This document shows positions 1 to 15,200 of a stretch of 64,000 nucleotides of DNA, piece by piece. Where the stretch lies: NCBI GenBank assembly GCA_949825065.1, contig OX463862.1, forward strand, positions 13,387,592 to 13,451,591, given 5' to 3'. The number at the start of each line of letters is the position of its first letter. Within the stretch, counting starts at the first letter, position 1. The position numbers and the translations under genes were made by a program. Origin of the DNA: Odontocerum albicorne. Its lineage: Eukaryota; Arthropoda; Insecta; Trichoptera; Odontoceridae. The notes under the pieces were generated by a model, which worked only from the letters and a program-made list of their open reading frames with translations, was not told where the DNA came from and made no database searches.

Positions 1-101
1 GTGTAATTTCGTTAACTTATTTCGATATTTATCGATAATTACGTGTAAAATTTTACTAAAATAACTAATGTTTAACTAATATAGAAAAATATTAATCCAA
101 A

Positions 102-257
102 ATGGAGGAGGATATTACCGGTGGGGATATAAATTTCGAGAAAGTGTGCAGAACTTGTCTGGGTCAATTTGACGACATGAAATCAGTTTTTACTTATGAA
201 GGAAATTTTGGAAATACTACGTTTAGTTCCATTGTTGGTTTATGTACACAAGTGAAG
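102..257 (+). CDS. Gene 1 exon 1: start codon and first half of ZAD
   Basis: ATG at 102 lies in a good context (A at -3, G at +4). The exon encodes residues 1-52 and carries the first zinc-binding pair (C16, C19, in VCRTCLG). It ends in phase 0 before GTATGC at 258. Its partner exon lies 2.9 kb downstream across an intron full of inverted-repeat elements. Confidence 0.92.
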
Positions 258-3200
258 GTATGCTATTATACATATAATGAAATATTCACCATAATGAATT
301 AACTTAATTTAAAAGTATACAATTATAAAACAGCAGTCGAACGAGGCAAACTGTTGAGTTTGTTGTAAGGAATTGCAGATTGATAATATTTTAGAGGCGA
401 TGACACCCACAACTCGTCGTATCGTTATCGCTTTTATGTTATATCTAATGTCGGGATTAACAGTGTTTTACGCCGTGTTGTGTTTTGTGTTGACTTTATT
501 TTGAAAACTCATTAAATGCCAAAATATTGATAAAACCTTTTTATATCACTCAATGAGTATAGTTGATGTTTCCAAACAAAAAATCACGTAAACATTGAAT
601 GATTATAATAACATTTTTTATAATTAAAGCTAATACATTTTAGTAAATAAATTTTCAAGTATATTTTTACTTGTCGAAAATCAAATAGAATTATTTTGAT
701 ATTTGTTGATATATATTCTATAAATGGAAGTATTTTTCTTTGCAATGTTTTAGGTTATTGTTTTTTTTTGCTTTCCTGATTGTCTGTCAGTGGTTAAATT
801 TTTTTTGACCATGTTTATAAAAAGGTGGAATATTTATGCCAAGTTGAAATAGATTTTCAATGGCTTCATACTGAACAAACAAATTGTTTTTTATTCATTC
901 AAGCCTTTGTAATATATTTTTAAGTAATTTATTTATTTACTGTCAAAATAAACGACATTTAAGTGTATTTTACATAAAACAGTAACAAAACAAATTATGT
1001 GTCAAATACTTCGAAAACACAACAAATAATTTAGAATACACAATTTTTCAAAATATGGTGTGTAAAAATGTGTAGTGTAATACCGTAAGTAAAAAAGTTT
1101 TCAAATTAAATTCAATACAAGATTCTAGAGTAAGGAAAAGTTAAATGTCTCCTAAGTGCAATGAAAATACAAGATTATAGGTCAAATTACAAGGAATATC
1201 TAAGATAAATTGGAATAACTAGTTTCTCAGTCAAAAGTTAAGTTTGAAAAAAATGTCGCAGGACTCTTCTGAACGAATCTACATTATAGATATTAACCAA
1301 ACCAGACAGTTACTCAATTGTTGCATTCCATTATGTGTGTATCTAACATGAGTGCTGTAACCAATTTTGTTCAATATATCGGGGTTAACCCTTACTGTCC
1401 TGTGATGCGTAACTAGTACACATTGCTTCTAAAAATTTTAATATCTCTATAAATATAATAAATACTGCCTTCAGATTTTAGGTATTCCTCCGTTATACAT
1501 TTACGCAGTGAATGAAAAAAATAGTATTAATAATAATTAGCATTTATCGGCCACATCAGAGATATTTTGTGAAAATCGGGAATAAATTCACCGATACAAT
1601 CAAACGTGTGCCAGTGTGTGACGTAGGTATATTCATTCTAAAAAATCACTATGGGTGAGGAAGCGACGCTATTCACGTGCTTTGGTATATGGGAACGCAA
1701 GAAATAGAATCTCAGTTTGCAGTTATGTTTCTTCCTTCAAGGTATTACATACACAGTGTTAGTCCGTCTCAGTCGCTCTAGGGCACTCATCTGAGGTGGT
1801 CTCTTCGCCCAATCTGTGAACGGCGGCCGATGTTTTTTTCATGTTTTTTTCATGTTTTTAGCAATTAAATTTCAATTATCACTTTTGACTTCAAATTTAA
1901 GCGATTGGCTATGAATATTCTTATATTTACAATTTTAAATAGCTCATTTTAACACGTGTATTGAATACGCAACACCGGATCATGCGGATTTTTTTAGCAC
2001 AGGAAGGGAAAGGTTAAAGAGAAACATAGAATTAAATATACTCCTTCTTTTAGAGAGATGAAGGCAGGTGTAATTCAATTAGAGATAGTCAAGCATGTCA
2101 GGTGGGATGCCGAGGTGAAATTGAATGTCTCAGAAATTTATTCTGAACCCTTTCAATAGATCATTATTATTCCAATATGCTTGATTAGCTTTATTTCAAT
2201 GTTTAAATGGATGGATGATTCAAAATTTACTGAGAAACAGTTAATTTAATCAACCAATTGAGTTTTGGTGTGCCATTTTGTAACTCAATCCACTCCAAAG
2301 ATGCCTCTATATTGGATGTTACACATCAAAAAGTGTGATCCTAAGAAATATCTTGAACATTTCTATATTTTTAGATGGTTCTATGTTCATATTGTATTGC
2401 AATACACTTTCATCGGCTACTGTACAACCTGGCAGGTTTAACCTTTCCCTTCCTGTGCTAAAAAAATCAGCACGTTCCGGTGCTGTGTATTCAATACACA
2501 TGTAAAAATGAATGCCCGCGAGCTACTGAAGCGAGCGAACTGAGATTCTTTTTCTTGCGTTCCCATATACCGAAGTAGAGTGAGACGTGAATAGCGTCGC
2601 TTCCTCACCCATATCGGTTTTTTAGAATGAATATACCTACGTCACACGTTTGATGGTATCGGTGGATTTATTCCCGATTTTCACAAAATATCTCTGATGT
2701 GGCCGATAAGTGCTAATTATTATTAATATTATTTTTTTCATTCGATGCGTAAATGTATTACGAAGGAATACCTAAAATCTGAACCCAGTATTTATTATAT
2801 TTGTAGAGATATTAAAGTTTTTAGAAGCAATGTGTATTAGTTACACATCACAGGGAAGGAAGGGTTAAAGCATGTTAGCTATAGTGCGAGCTTTTGAATA
2901 TTAGTTGGTAGCTGGTTCCAAAGTTTGGCGGTATGGACAGTAAAAGACGAGGTGACAAATAACTGGAAAAGCCGCAATGGAAGTCTTTGATCGGAGAGTC
3001 CATACACATTTTGGTAGTTTTTTACATTCAAGGAATTAAATGCTTTATGACAGTTGACTAAACAACTTTGGTTTTGTAATGCCTTCTTGACATGACCTCG
3101 AAAATTAAATAATCACTTTAATGAATACTGACTGTTTCAGGTGACGGAGGGGGATGGACTGCCCAATAGCATATGCATCCGCTGCATAGACAATGCTAAC

Positions 3201-6200
3201 GTAGCGTATGCCTTCAAGCAGCAGGTGGAGAAGACAGACTCCCGCCTCAGGGATTTCATGATCAAGAAATTTCCCCATCTTGCTCTCGGCATTAAGCAGG
3301 AGGTGAGCAAAGTTAGTCAATTGCGGCAACATTACTTTTTTTATCAACTCTCCCACGACGCAGTACGCCGGCACACCCAGCAGGAGTCTGTCGTCTCTGT
3401 AATTCGGAAGAGGCGATGTTCCTGGCTGGGACATGTTCTGAGAATGACCGATGATAGTTGGCCGAGGAGAGCGCTGTTTTTCTGTCCCTTGGGGTCCCGA
3501 CGGCCTGGAGGACCCTCTCTCATGGTGTACCATTCCTATAACAAGGAAGTCAGAGCGTTAGGAATATCGTGGAGGGAGATTACCAACACCGCCTAAAACC
3601 ACTGAATGGAGAAAACTGGTGGCCTCCCTATGCTCCCTTGTGGAGCTTTAAAGGGTGTATTGAATTGAATCAACTCTCCCGGTGTGACAATGTACCTATT
3701 GGAGTAGGCAGATTTTTTCTCGTGCTGGGTGGCTGCTGTTTTATTTTTATAGTGACGTTTGTGTCTGTGTGTGACGTTTGTGTCTGTGTAAACTATTTGT
3801 TTAATAGACATAGATTTTTTAAGTTCTGGCAAGGAAGTTCTTTGAATCTTTGAAAATCCTTGTCTTACACAAAATAATTTACGCTTTCGTAGAAAGATTG
3901 ATTAGAGAAAATTTTACAAAAACAATGTTAACAAGTACAGCAGAGCCCCGATAATCCGGCGTTCAATTATCTGTTAGTTAGATTAAACGTGGTCCTCTGT
4001 AGGACAATTTTTTTTTGTAATCCCGAGAAATATACATTTATACAAATTTGCATTGTCGTAAACTCTTTCAAACCCTATCAGTAGAGTTAGGCCACTCCGG
4101 TTTCATTCAGAATTCTGGCACCTGGACAGTAATACATATATCACATGCATCTTCTTTAGTGTCAAGGCCAGTACGCTATTTCCACGTAGAGTTCTACCAC
4201 TTAGGCAGCACTGGGCGTTCCACAAGTCAAGTCCTCTTTGGTGCAAGACTCCTGGCTCTTTGGGCACTGCAACAAGTCGGGTGGCAGACATCGAAAGATC
4301 TAACTCTGACAATTTCTTTCTTCTTCAGTTTCAATCCTGGGGATTGGTAAGCAGCAAAGCTCTGCATCTCCTCCACGCCGCTCGGTCTTCAGCGATCCTC
4401 TTGAGCTCTGTATAGGAGGTGCAGTCCATATCGTGGTATATTTGCTCCAAATACTCTCGGCGAGGACGCTCTCTGCAAATCGATCCCTCAATCATTCCCT
4501 CCAGTATATTGTGCAGGAGATTTTCATGTCCCAGCATATAACCCATCCATTCTGCACGCCTTTCCGATATGGTGTTTGACAGGTGCCTGATTTCTTCGAT
4601 CCTGCTGACAACCTCGTCATTTGTAATGTGGTCTCCAGGAAATCCTTAGGATTCGTCTATTGGTCCATATCTCGAAGACCAGAAGACCAATCTTTTTCGA
4701 TCCCTTTCGCCTATGCACCATGTCTCACAACCATACATCAAAATAATGACAATTTCATCCATCAAATATAGAAGGTTTCTCATTTGACAAAATAGATCGG
4801 TGCAAATCTACAATATGCGAAGTGTTCAGGTTGATTTAATTTTTATATTTCCTAATTTCAGACGGATGATAAAAAATTTGAATTGAAGAATGGCGTTTTT
4901 GACGTAACGAATACTACTGCGGGCTTTAATTCTGATGACTCGGACGATGATTGCAGACCTTTAAAAGGTAAATAATATATTGCTTTTGGATATTTCCTTT
5001 TTTTTATCATCCCTTTACATAGATAGATCTATACTATTATTTACGGTGTCCCCTCTGTATCGTGCGTTCAAAAAACCGTGTAGTGAAAATATTCAAAAAC
5101 TAAAATAGAGAATGACCGTGTAGTGAAAATATTCAAAAACTAAAATAGAGAATGAAATGATATCTCTATTTATATTTTCTATATGTATTAACATGTATTA
5201 AGAGCCAAAGTTGATAGAGAGTTGCTGACTAATATTAAAATCCGAAAGGTGTCTTACTTGGGTCATGTACTTAGAGGAGCAAAGTACAAATTACTGCACC
5301 TGATAATCCAAGGCAAGATAGAAGGCCAAAGAGGTGTTGGCAGGAGGCAAATCTCCTGGCTCCGCAATATACGTGATTGGACTGGCATAAGGGTCGTTGG
5401 AGATCTTTTTCGGGCTGCCGGGGACAAAGATATCTACTCTCAAATGATATTCAACATTGGGGGGACCTGACATGACACTGAGAAGAAGAAGAAGAAATGT
5501 ATTAACCCTTCCTTCCCTGTGATGTGTAACTAGTACACATTGCTTCTAAAAACTTTAATATCTCTATAAATATAATAAATACTAGGTTCAGATTTTAGGT
5601 ATTCCTGCGTAATACATTTACGCGTTGAATGAAAAAAATAATATTAATAATAATTAGCACTTATCGGCGCCACATCAGAGATATTTTGTGAAAATCGGGA
5701 ATAAATTCACCGATACAATCAAACGTGTGCCAGTGTGTGACGTAGGTATATTCATTCTAAAAAACCACTATGGGTGAGGAAGCGACGCTATTCACGTCTC
5801 ACTCTCACTCTACTTCGGTATATGGGAACGCAAGAAATAAAATCTCAGTTCGCTCGCTTCAGTAGCTTTCGGGCAGCCGTTTGAGGTGGTCGCTTCGCCC
5901 ATTTTGTGAATGTCGGCCGATGTTTTTTTCATGTTTTCAGCAATTAAATTTCAATTACTATTCCTTTTGACTCCAAAATTAATTAATTTAAGCGATTGGC
6001 TATGAATATTCTTATTTTTCCAATTTTAAATCGCTCATTTTAACATGTGTATTGAATACTCAGCACCGGAACACGCCAATTTTTTTAGCACCGAAAGGGA
6101 AAGGTTAATATTTTGCATTTTATTCTATTAATCAAATGTAGATAGTAACTCATGAGTACTGTGTAGTGAACCCTATAATGGTTGTGTCTGTATTCAACAT

Positions 6201-9200
6201 GTGTAGATTTTTTCCTAGTCATTCTAACCATACATTGTATCAGATACAAACCAAAACTGAGTACATGGGCCCATCCTGGTTCGAAATGGTAACGAGGCTG
6301 CATGGGTCCATCTCACTACAGAAGAACAAGCGTGTGACTTGTGGAAGCCGCATGCTTGTTCTCCCATGGTGAGACAGATCGACACGTCATCGCTTTCATG
6401 TACTCTTGTTTCAGTTGAGACTGCTATAGACCAAATAATATTAAAAAAAAAATATAGAACAAATACAAAAAAAATCCTCAGATATCTATGGTACAGAATG
6501 CTCACCATGCCAAACTTCTCACGGTGTGTAACTATAGAAGCCTCGAAACAAGAAGGCAAGAATCCATTGCGATATTCCTAATAAAGGTTTTCCAAGGTTG
6601 CTTTAACTGTCCTACTATTCTAGAAGCACTAAGTTTATATTTACCCAATAAATATAGCCATGTAAGGAATCACCCTCTGTTCTACATACCAACTTACAGG
6701 ACGAATATCATGGCTAAACACTCAGTCACGCGTGGTATAGAGATATTGAACCAACTGAATGACACGGTTGATATATTCTCGGCACCGCCTAGCAGTATGA
6801 GAAGAATCCTGGCTGATATTCTTCCTTACGAATAAGCCAACTAGAAACAGACCATCTATGCGTAACAGGAGAAATCTGTGCAAAGTGGATAAAAAAAAAT
6901 AAAAAAATACGGTGCATATCCACTTATTGCAATGTTGATTATAAACAAACTCTGAAGATGAAAACTGTAATGATTTCAAAATAATTAGCATCATAAGCAA
7001 CGTTCCCTCTAAGGTGTGCGCGTGTACGGCCGCACATCTGTTAAAAATTGTCCGCACACATTTCAAAGAAAGGAATTAGTAACCATATTTAGTTTTGCGC
7101 AATTATATATTTATTTGATCTTTCATGATGGGTTCCTTTCTCTGAGATGTGTGCGGAAAATGGAAACACCATATAGAGTCCACGCGCTGTAAGAAGCCTC
7201 TTTTTTGCACATTTAAGTTGATGGGTCGCACACACAATAAAAAAATTTGGGAGAATGTTGACCATAAGCCAAACCATGCGGTATAACACTCTGAAAGATC
7301 TTATAAAACTGATCTCTAGATTATTTATGGTATATAATACATTGTAAATAGTTATTATACTCTATTGTTTAGGGAATAATGACAAGCAAAATAGTCAATA
7401 CATGTACAGTACAGACAACCATCATAGGCCTAACTGCACAGTACACGTTACGGAGGTCTGACTAATTTAGAAAACTAGTTGATTTTGAAACTAACACTTT
7501 ACCTTTATATCCGACAGATCTGTTGAATCCCAAAGAGAAGACTCCAGCTCCTGATCCAGCCGCGTTGCAGCTGCTGGTGCAAAACCATCTCGTATGTGAC
7601 TTCTGCAATATGCTCTTCCTCAGCGCCAACAGTCTAGATGCCCACAGGCATACACATCGTGCAGGTCAGTCCAATTTAGAGAACACACCTAATATTTTGT
7701 TTGCTAACCCAAGTTCTTTATTAACCTTAGATTAACTGCCTTTTCATGTAGTTGCAGTAGCGGTTTTTGGTTTCAAAAATCGGTAATTCACCTGAACAGA
7801 ATAATAGAGTTCTATTTTGTGCTCCTTGTGTTCTGCGCCTAGATCATCTTAAAGTATTTTGAGGAGGGTCTTCTCTAAACGATGCTATATAAATTGTCCT
7901 TTTATTATTTAAATTCGATGTATTAAATTTATTTAATTTGCTAATGACACAGGTGTTTTAAATGAGCTCCATACATACAAGGTTTTTATACATGAAAATT
8001 TGCACAGATGTCATATATAGCGTGATATATGTCATACAATGGCGTGCCAAATTCAATAAAGGTAAAGGGAGGAAAACCATTCAGACAGTCGATCGGAGCG
8101 TGGTTGTTATTGCAACAGGATTTTGAGTACTTGGGCTTTCAGGATGAATGACGTGTTGAAAGGATTTGTATGGACTCTTGAGTGTGGGTTCTTTTTGTTG
8201 TTTTATATTTGTATTTCTGTATACTTCTGTTTTTATTCTTATGATTGTGTGCGGTATATTATGGGATGAACATTTTTGGTCTTTCTGGAGCGATGATGTG
8301 TGAGGAGTTTGATTTTGCATGATGTTTCCAGTTGTAATTGAGCATCACTGTTTTAAGGTTGATGAGAATGTGCAACGGGGTTTTGTTTTCATGTAATCAA
8401 AAATCGGAAAGAAGTATCGATTTATTTTTTCATGTTAAATATCCTCAGTGAGATACAGGCAAAAGCCTAGTTTATTGGGATACGACAAATGAAAGGCAAC
8501 AAACCCAGATCCATTAAAATTGTATGTCCAAATTAAATTACCTGTTGTTTTTTCGCAAATTATGTATATTTCTTGTCATGTGTAATAATAAATTTAAAAA
8601 AATAGCATAGACTCGAACCAATCTTAAGTGTGATCAATGCTCAAGAAAATTTGTATTTCCAGCACTCTCCCAAAAAAACATATTTTTAAAATTAATTAAC
8701 CCTTTCCGGTCCACAAAAAAAAATGTTCCATCAGGTCCACAAAAGATTTACAGAATTACAGGGTAAAACAATACATCCAGGTTGTTTTTAATAAAACTAT
8801 GTTTATGTTCACAAGAAAAAAATGTCGAATGACATTCTACATAGGACCGGAAAGGGTTAAGTATTAAAATGGAATTGGTTAGTTTTTTTTTTGAGCAAAC
8901 CTTAATACAACTAGACACCTCCAGGAATGAGCAGGAAATGCTTTTATTATTCAATGGTGGAGAGGCGCTAATTGACTTCAAATATTTGCTTTTTTTCTTC
9001 AATATTTTGGTTTCCGGTTTAGTAATTTCTGTCACTCATTCACATATGATTTTGGTTTTGATTGGTACTTCATATTAATTGACCTCTACAATAGTTGAAT
9101 TAATTTCTTAACATACTGTTTAGTTTAGTTGATTTTGATTGGTGCTCCATATTAATTGACCTCTACAATAGTTGAATTAATTTCTTAACATACTGTTTAG

Positions 9201-12200
9201 TTTAGTTGATTTTGATTTGTGCTCCATATTAATTGACCTCTACAATAGTTTAATTAATTTCTTAACATACTGTTTAGTTTAGTTGATTTTGATTGGTGCT
9301 CCATATTAATTGACCTCTACAATAGTTGAATTAATTTCTTAACATACTGTTTAGTTAAGTTGATTTTGATTTGTGCTCCATATTAATTGACCTCTACAAT
9401 AGTTGAATTAATTTCTTAACATACTGTTTAGTTTAGTTGATTTTGATTGGTGCTCCATATTAATTGACCTCTACAATAGTTGAATTAATTTCTTAACATG
9501 CTGTTTAGTTTAGTTATTTATTTATTATCATTATACCAGGTCTGTAAATATGAAACCGGAATTTGCTCATAGATCGCTCTAGTTGTCAATGTAGTGACTG
9601 TCAAGCCGCGTCATTGGCGCATTTTTCTTATGTTTACATTTGTCAAAAACTTTTTACTCGCAACAGTCCAAGTTTAATACAACTACATATGTTTTCATAG
9701 TGTTGAACATGTCTGTTTTTGTGATTGAAAACTACGATTTGCCGACAGCATTGATTTTCTGTTACCATTTGAAGAAAACAGCTGCAGAATCGCATCGAAT
9801 GCTTGTCGAAGCTTACTGTGAGCATGCTCTTGGTAAATCACAGTGCTTTGAGTGGTTTAAAAAATTCAAAAGTAGTGATTTTGACGTGAGATACGAAGAA
9901 CGTGGAAGACCACCGAGAAAGTTTGAAGAAGTCGAATTGCAAGCATTGTTGGATGAGGATGACGCTCAAAATGTGACACGCTAAATGTTACACGAGAAGC
10001 CTTCTTCATACGTTTGAAAGCCATGGGAAAGAGACAGAAGGTGAGAAATGGGTTCCACATGAACTGAATGAAAAACAGCAGAAAAACCGAAAAACCACTT
10101 GTGAAATGCTACTCGCCAGGTACAAAAGAAAATCATTTATCCATCAAAATGTGACTGGCGATAAAAAATGGATATATTTCGAGAATCCTAAGCATAAAAA
10201 ATCAGGGGTAACTCTAAGCAAACCAGGGACATCGACTGCAAGGCCAAATCGCAATGGACGGAAGACAATGCTCTGTGTTTGGTGGGATCAAAAGGGTGTT
10301 ATCTATTATGAGCTGCTAAAACCTGGCGAAACCGTTAATAATTAACACTACCGACAACAAATGATGGATTTGAACTAAGCATTGTGTGAAAAACGACCAG
10401 AATATCAAAAGAGGCAACACAAAGTGATTTTGCTTTATGATAATGCACCATTGCACACAGCAAAACAGGTCAAGGAAACGATTGAGGCATTTAGTTGGCA
10501 AATACTTTCGCATGCGGCTTACTCCCCAGACTCGGCTCCATCCAATTACTACTTATTTGCATCGATGGGACACGCACTTGCTGAGCAGCGCTTCACTTAC
10601 GAAAATGATTGCTCGATGATTGGTTTGCCTCAAAAGAGCAAGATGTTTTTTGGCGTGGCATCCACAAATTGCCATAGAGATGGGAAAAATGTGTAGCTAG
10701 CGATGGGCAATACTTTGAATAAAATTTTCATATAATACCATTTTCATACAATAAATGTGTATTTTCTATAAAAAAAATCCGTTTTCATATTTACAGACCT
10801 GATAAACATCAACAACATAAAAACAACAACAAAAATATATATGACGCAAATGTAGAATGTGTAAGGAGTTGTTGGGTATGATTTTGATGTGGTTGGAATT
10901 ATATATGTGATACTGATAGAGGATATTCAAAATGGTTGTAGTTGATACTCAACCATCTCTGCAAGATGCTCTTTGTTTAGGTAGGCATCTCCCAGCACGA
11001 GCTTTACTACATTTTTGAGGATGTTTGAAGAAGTGGCCTCAACAGGCAGTCCTGGACGGAGATCGCCTTCGATCGATTCTCTCCCTTGCTTAAAAAGACT
11101 ATGCCACTTGTAAACCATAGTTTTTTCAGGGCAACAGTCCCCGTAAACCGCTAACATATCTTCCAAAATGGTTTAAGGTGTTTTCCCTTGTTTTGTGAGA
11201 AACTTAATAACGTCGCGATACTCAATTCTATTGCATACTTGGGATGTTATTAACGTTTGACATATTATCTCCACGATATCTTAAACAATACTGTCAGAAT
11301 TAGACTAAAACTTGGTGAATATACTAATAATGAGTCATATTATAGGAACATGCGAATGCGCACTACCGCACCCTCCTTTTTTTTATTTTTTTTTATTTAC
11401 ACATGGCAAGAAATATACATAATTTGCGAAAAAACAACAGGTAATTTAATTTGGACATACAATTTTAATGGATCTGGGTTTTTTGCCTTTCATTTGTCGT
11501 GTCCCCAGAAAACTAGGCTTTTGCCTGTATCTCACTGAGGATATTTAGCATGAAAAAACAAATCGATACTTCTTGCCGATTTTCGATTACATAAAAACAA
11601 AACCCCGTTACCCGTTGCACATTCTCATCAACCTGACAAACAGTGACACTCAATTACAACTGAAAACATCATGCGAAATCAAACTCCTCACACATCATCA
11701 CTCTAGAAAGATCAAAAACATTCATCCCACAATATACCACACACAATCATTAAAATAAAATCCTTAACCCCTTCATTTTTGCAAATTTATTGACCTCCCC
11801 TCGTAGCTTGTTTGCTAGTATGTGAATGCAGTATGAATGTTTCAATGGAGTGTTTTAAGTATTAAGGTTAAATATAATAGGGAATAATTAGAACACTTTG
11901 TCACTGCTGAAGTGGTTCTCTATATCCACAAAATGGAGGGTTCTTAGCATTGTTATTTACTTGTCATTGATGGCTTTGTAAAATTCCCTGTCTTTACTTG
12001 TATATTATTTGCTGATTCCTTTATTAAATTATTATGTTCAACTTTTAAAAATATTATTTTTCCCTTCCAGGATATGTTCAATGCGACATATGCTATCGGG
12101 CATTCCCAACATCTAAATTGTTGAAACGTCACAAATACGACTACCACACCAAACACATTGATAAGAAATTTGCCGAGAAACCTCCGGAAGATGACTCCGT

Positions 12201-15200
12201 TACCTGCCAATACTGTTCGTATATATTTGAGAGGAAAGAACAGCTGGATGCCCACATGGCCAAATCACATTACAGCGAGGATTCGACCCCCAGCAAACCC
12301 AAGAGAGGTAGACCTAAGAAGGACGGTTCCAGCAAAAAGAAGAAAGACAGACCTATTGAAGAACCAGTAAGTGAATTACATCTGACACATTAGTCGAATA
12401 TATGTCGTGTTGTATTGTATAACACTTTCATTCTACTCAATACAACCTGGCGGGTTTAACCAACCAGAAAGATGTTAGAGGCCTTAAGGGAAAACCAGAT
12501 TTGACACTTGTCTTCCAACCTAGTGGTTACGGGTTCGATTCCAGTTGAAACCCAAACTTTTAAAAAAAAGAAACAAAATACAAATGAATCACATAGCACA
12601 AAAAGTGAACACATCAAAACGAACACATAATCAAAACGGAAAAACATTTATTTTCAAAACAAGAAAATAAGGCATTGATATATCCGAAATAGAAATGAAA
12701 ATAGCACTATTTAATTGAACATTGCTTTAAATTCATCACAATTAATTTAAAACTGAAATAAACATGTTAAATAAAAACAAAAGTTGTATAAAATTGTTGA
12801 ACGGGAATGTTTGACATTTTAGTGGACTGTAGCATGCTGTTGACACGGTAGTATTAATGGAGAATGAAAATGAACTGAACTACAGAGTATAACGCATCGA
12901 TCAATAAGTCCTGGGACTAACTACTAAAACAACATTTGTTTGCCAAAATTCTTCTTTATTCATCAACATAGTCTCCTTCAAGACCGATACATTCATTCCA
13001 ACGCTTTCCTAACTTTTCTATGCCAGCCGTGTAGAGCAATTTATATTTGGTTTCAAAATAGGCGTTAGTTTCGGCAAACACTTCTTCATTGGAGCCAAAT
13101 CTCTTTCCCATGAGCATCTTTTTGAGGTCTGCGAACAGCCAATAGTCGCTGGGGGCCAAATCTGGAGAATACGGTGGGTGCGGAAGCAATTCGAAGTTCA
13201 ACTCATGCAATTTGGCCATCGTTACCATCGACTTGTGACACGGTGCATTGTCCTGATGAAAGATAACTTTTTTCTTCTTTTTTTGCAATTTCTGCCTTCA
13301 AACGCTCCAATAACGCTATGTAATATTCGCCATTGATGGTTTTTTCCTTTTCAAGGTGATCGATTAATATTATACCATGCGCATCCCAAAATACGGAAGC
13401 CATAACCTTCCCGGACGACTTTCACCGGCTGCTCTCCACTCAGCTGACTGCCGATTTGATTCCGAAGTATAGTGGTGGATCCAAGTTTCATCCATTGTCA
13501 CATACCGATGCAAAAATTCCTGTTTATTTTGCCAAACAGCACTGAATCATCGATGCGTTGTTGTTTCTGTTCCATTATGAGCAAATGCGGCACCCATTTC
13601 GAAAAAAGCTTTTTCATGTATGTTAAAATAGTGTAAACACTACCAAATGATATCTTCAGGATGTCATCTATCTCACGCAACTTTACTTGGCGATTTTCCA
13701 TCACGATTTTGAGTTTTTTTTTTTATGTTTTCTGGTGTAACAGCCTCATTTGGACGACCAGAGCTTTCAGCATCATTTGTGTCTGTACGACCACGTTTGA
13801 AATCAGCATACCACTGACCAATGGTGGTTTTCGACGGAGCAGAGCCCGGATAACACTTTTCAAGCTATCGCTGAGTTTGAATGGTATTTTTTCCCATTAA
13901 AAAGCAATGTTTTATCAACACACGAAATTCGTTTTTTCCATTGTTTTGAAAATAGCAAAAGTAGCGTCAATAAAACCACTAACTCAATGATACAATGTCG
14001 GAATGTCATGAAAGTTTGACATGTAACTTCTAAAGGCTGGTACTAACTGAGAATGGTATGAATTTGTTATTAGAGGCGCCATCTGTTGGTTAGTCCCGGG
14101 AATTGTTGATTGATACGTTAAGTGAATTAATTGTATGCAAAATTTTAACGAAATGAATTGACAATGAATGTTGCAAAATCAAAGTCATGCTAAATGAAAA
14201 AGATGAAAATAAAGTAAATCCGATATTCCGTTGAATAATGAAAGGTTAGAACTAATTGAAAATTTATGCTACTTGATAAGTATGTTCTCAGACAATGGAA
14301 AGATGGAACGAGTACTGAATAGGCAGTTGCAATAGGAAACATACTCGATGAAACACTAAAATACATATATTCAAACTAGCTGATCTGCTAAAAAACGATG
14401 TTTTATTGCCAACACTGATGTTAATACCATAAGTAAATCTTTAGAAGTAGTTATTTTCTTAATTTGGCCGATCAATATGGATTTATTAAGATTATTATCT
14501 GTTTAAGATGGTGGAAATCAAGACGGAAGAAATTACGGATGACGTACCAACTTTGGATCTGGACGGCACAGAGAGACTGGTTGAGACGAAGGAGGAAACA
14601 TTCCCTGACTATTCTGATGATGATGATCCGTTCTTCGGAGGAGACGACGATTTGGTAAGTTTTGGTGCTTCAAATACTTAAATCAAATCTTGAAACTATA
14701 TAAATAAGGGTAATACTTGTACCTGATGCAAGGTGAATATATTAGGTTGATGCATAAGTAACGTCGTATTGTTTCAAGAAAACAAAAATTATTTTTTTCG
14801 CATATACTTTATTAATTTAGTTAATTACATAATTTCCATTATTTTTAATGACTTTCTCCCATCTTTCTGTCAACTTTTTAATCCCATTTGAATAGAAACT
14901 TTCGGGTTTCGATGCAAAGAACGTGTCTAGTGCTGTTTTCACCTCCTCCGTTGTTTTAAATTTTTTTCCATTTAAATAATTTTGTAAAGATAAAAATAGG
15001 GGAAAATCAGAAGGAGCTAAATCTGGAGAGTAAGGTGGATGCTTTAAAACATCCCAATTTAGCTCCTTTAATTTATGTTGTGTTATCATCGCAGAATGTG
15101 GCCGCGCATTGTCATGATGAAACACGACACCCTTGCGATTGATAAGTTCGGGTCGTTTTATTACGAGTGCCGACTTTAATTTTTGAATTTGTTCACAGTA

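Noticed and set aside
9053..9517. Evenly spaced repeats that could suggest a CRISPR array
   Set aside because: The 77-bp units are contiguous, without variable spacers, in an intron of an animal gene.
13661..13900. Plus-strand 79-codon frame rich in F and S (also 59896-59657 on the minus strand)
   Set aside because: Both are antisense readings of the Himar1-like transposase N-terminal region.
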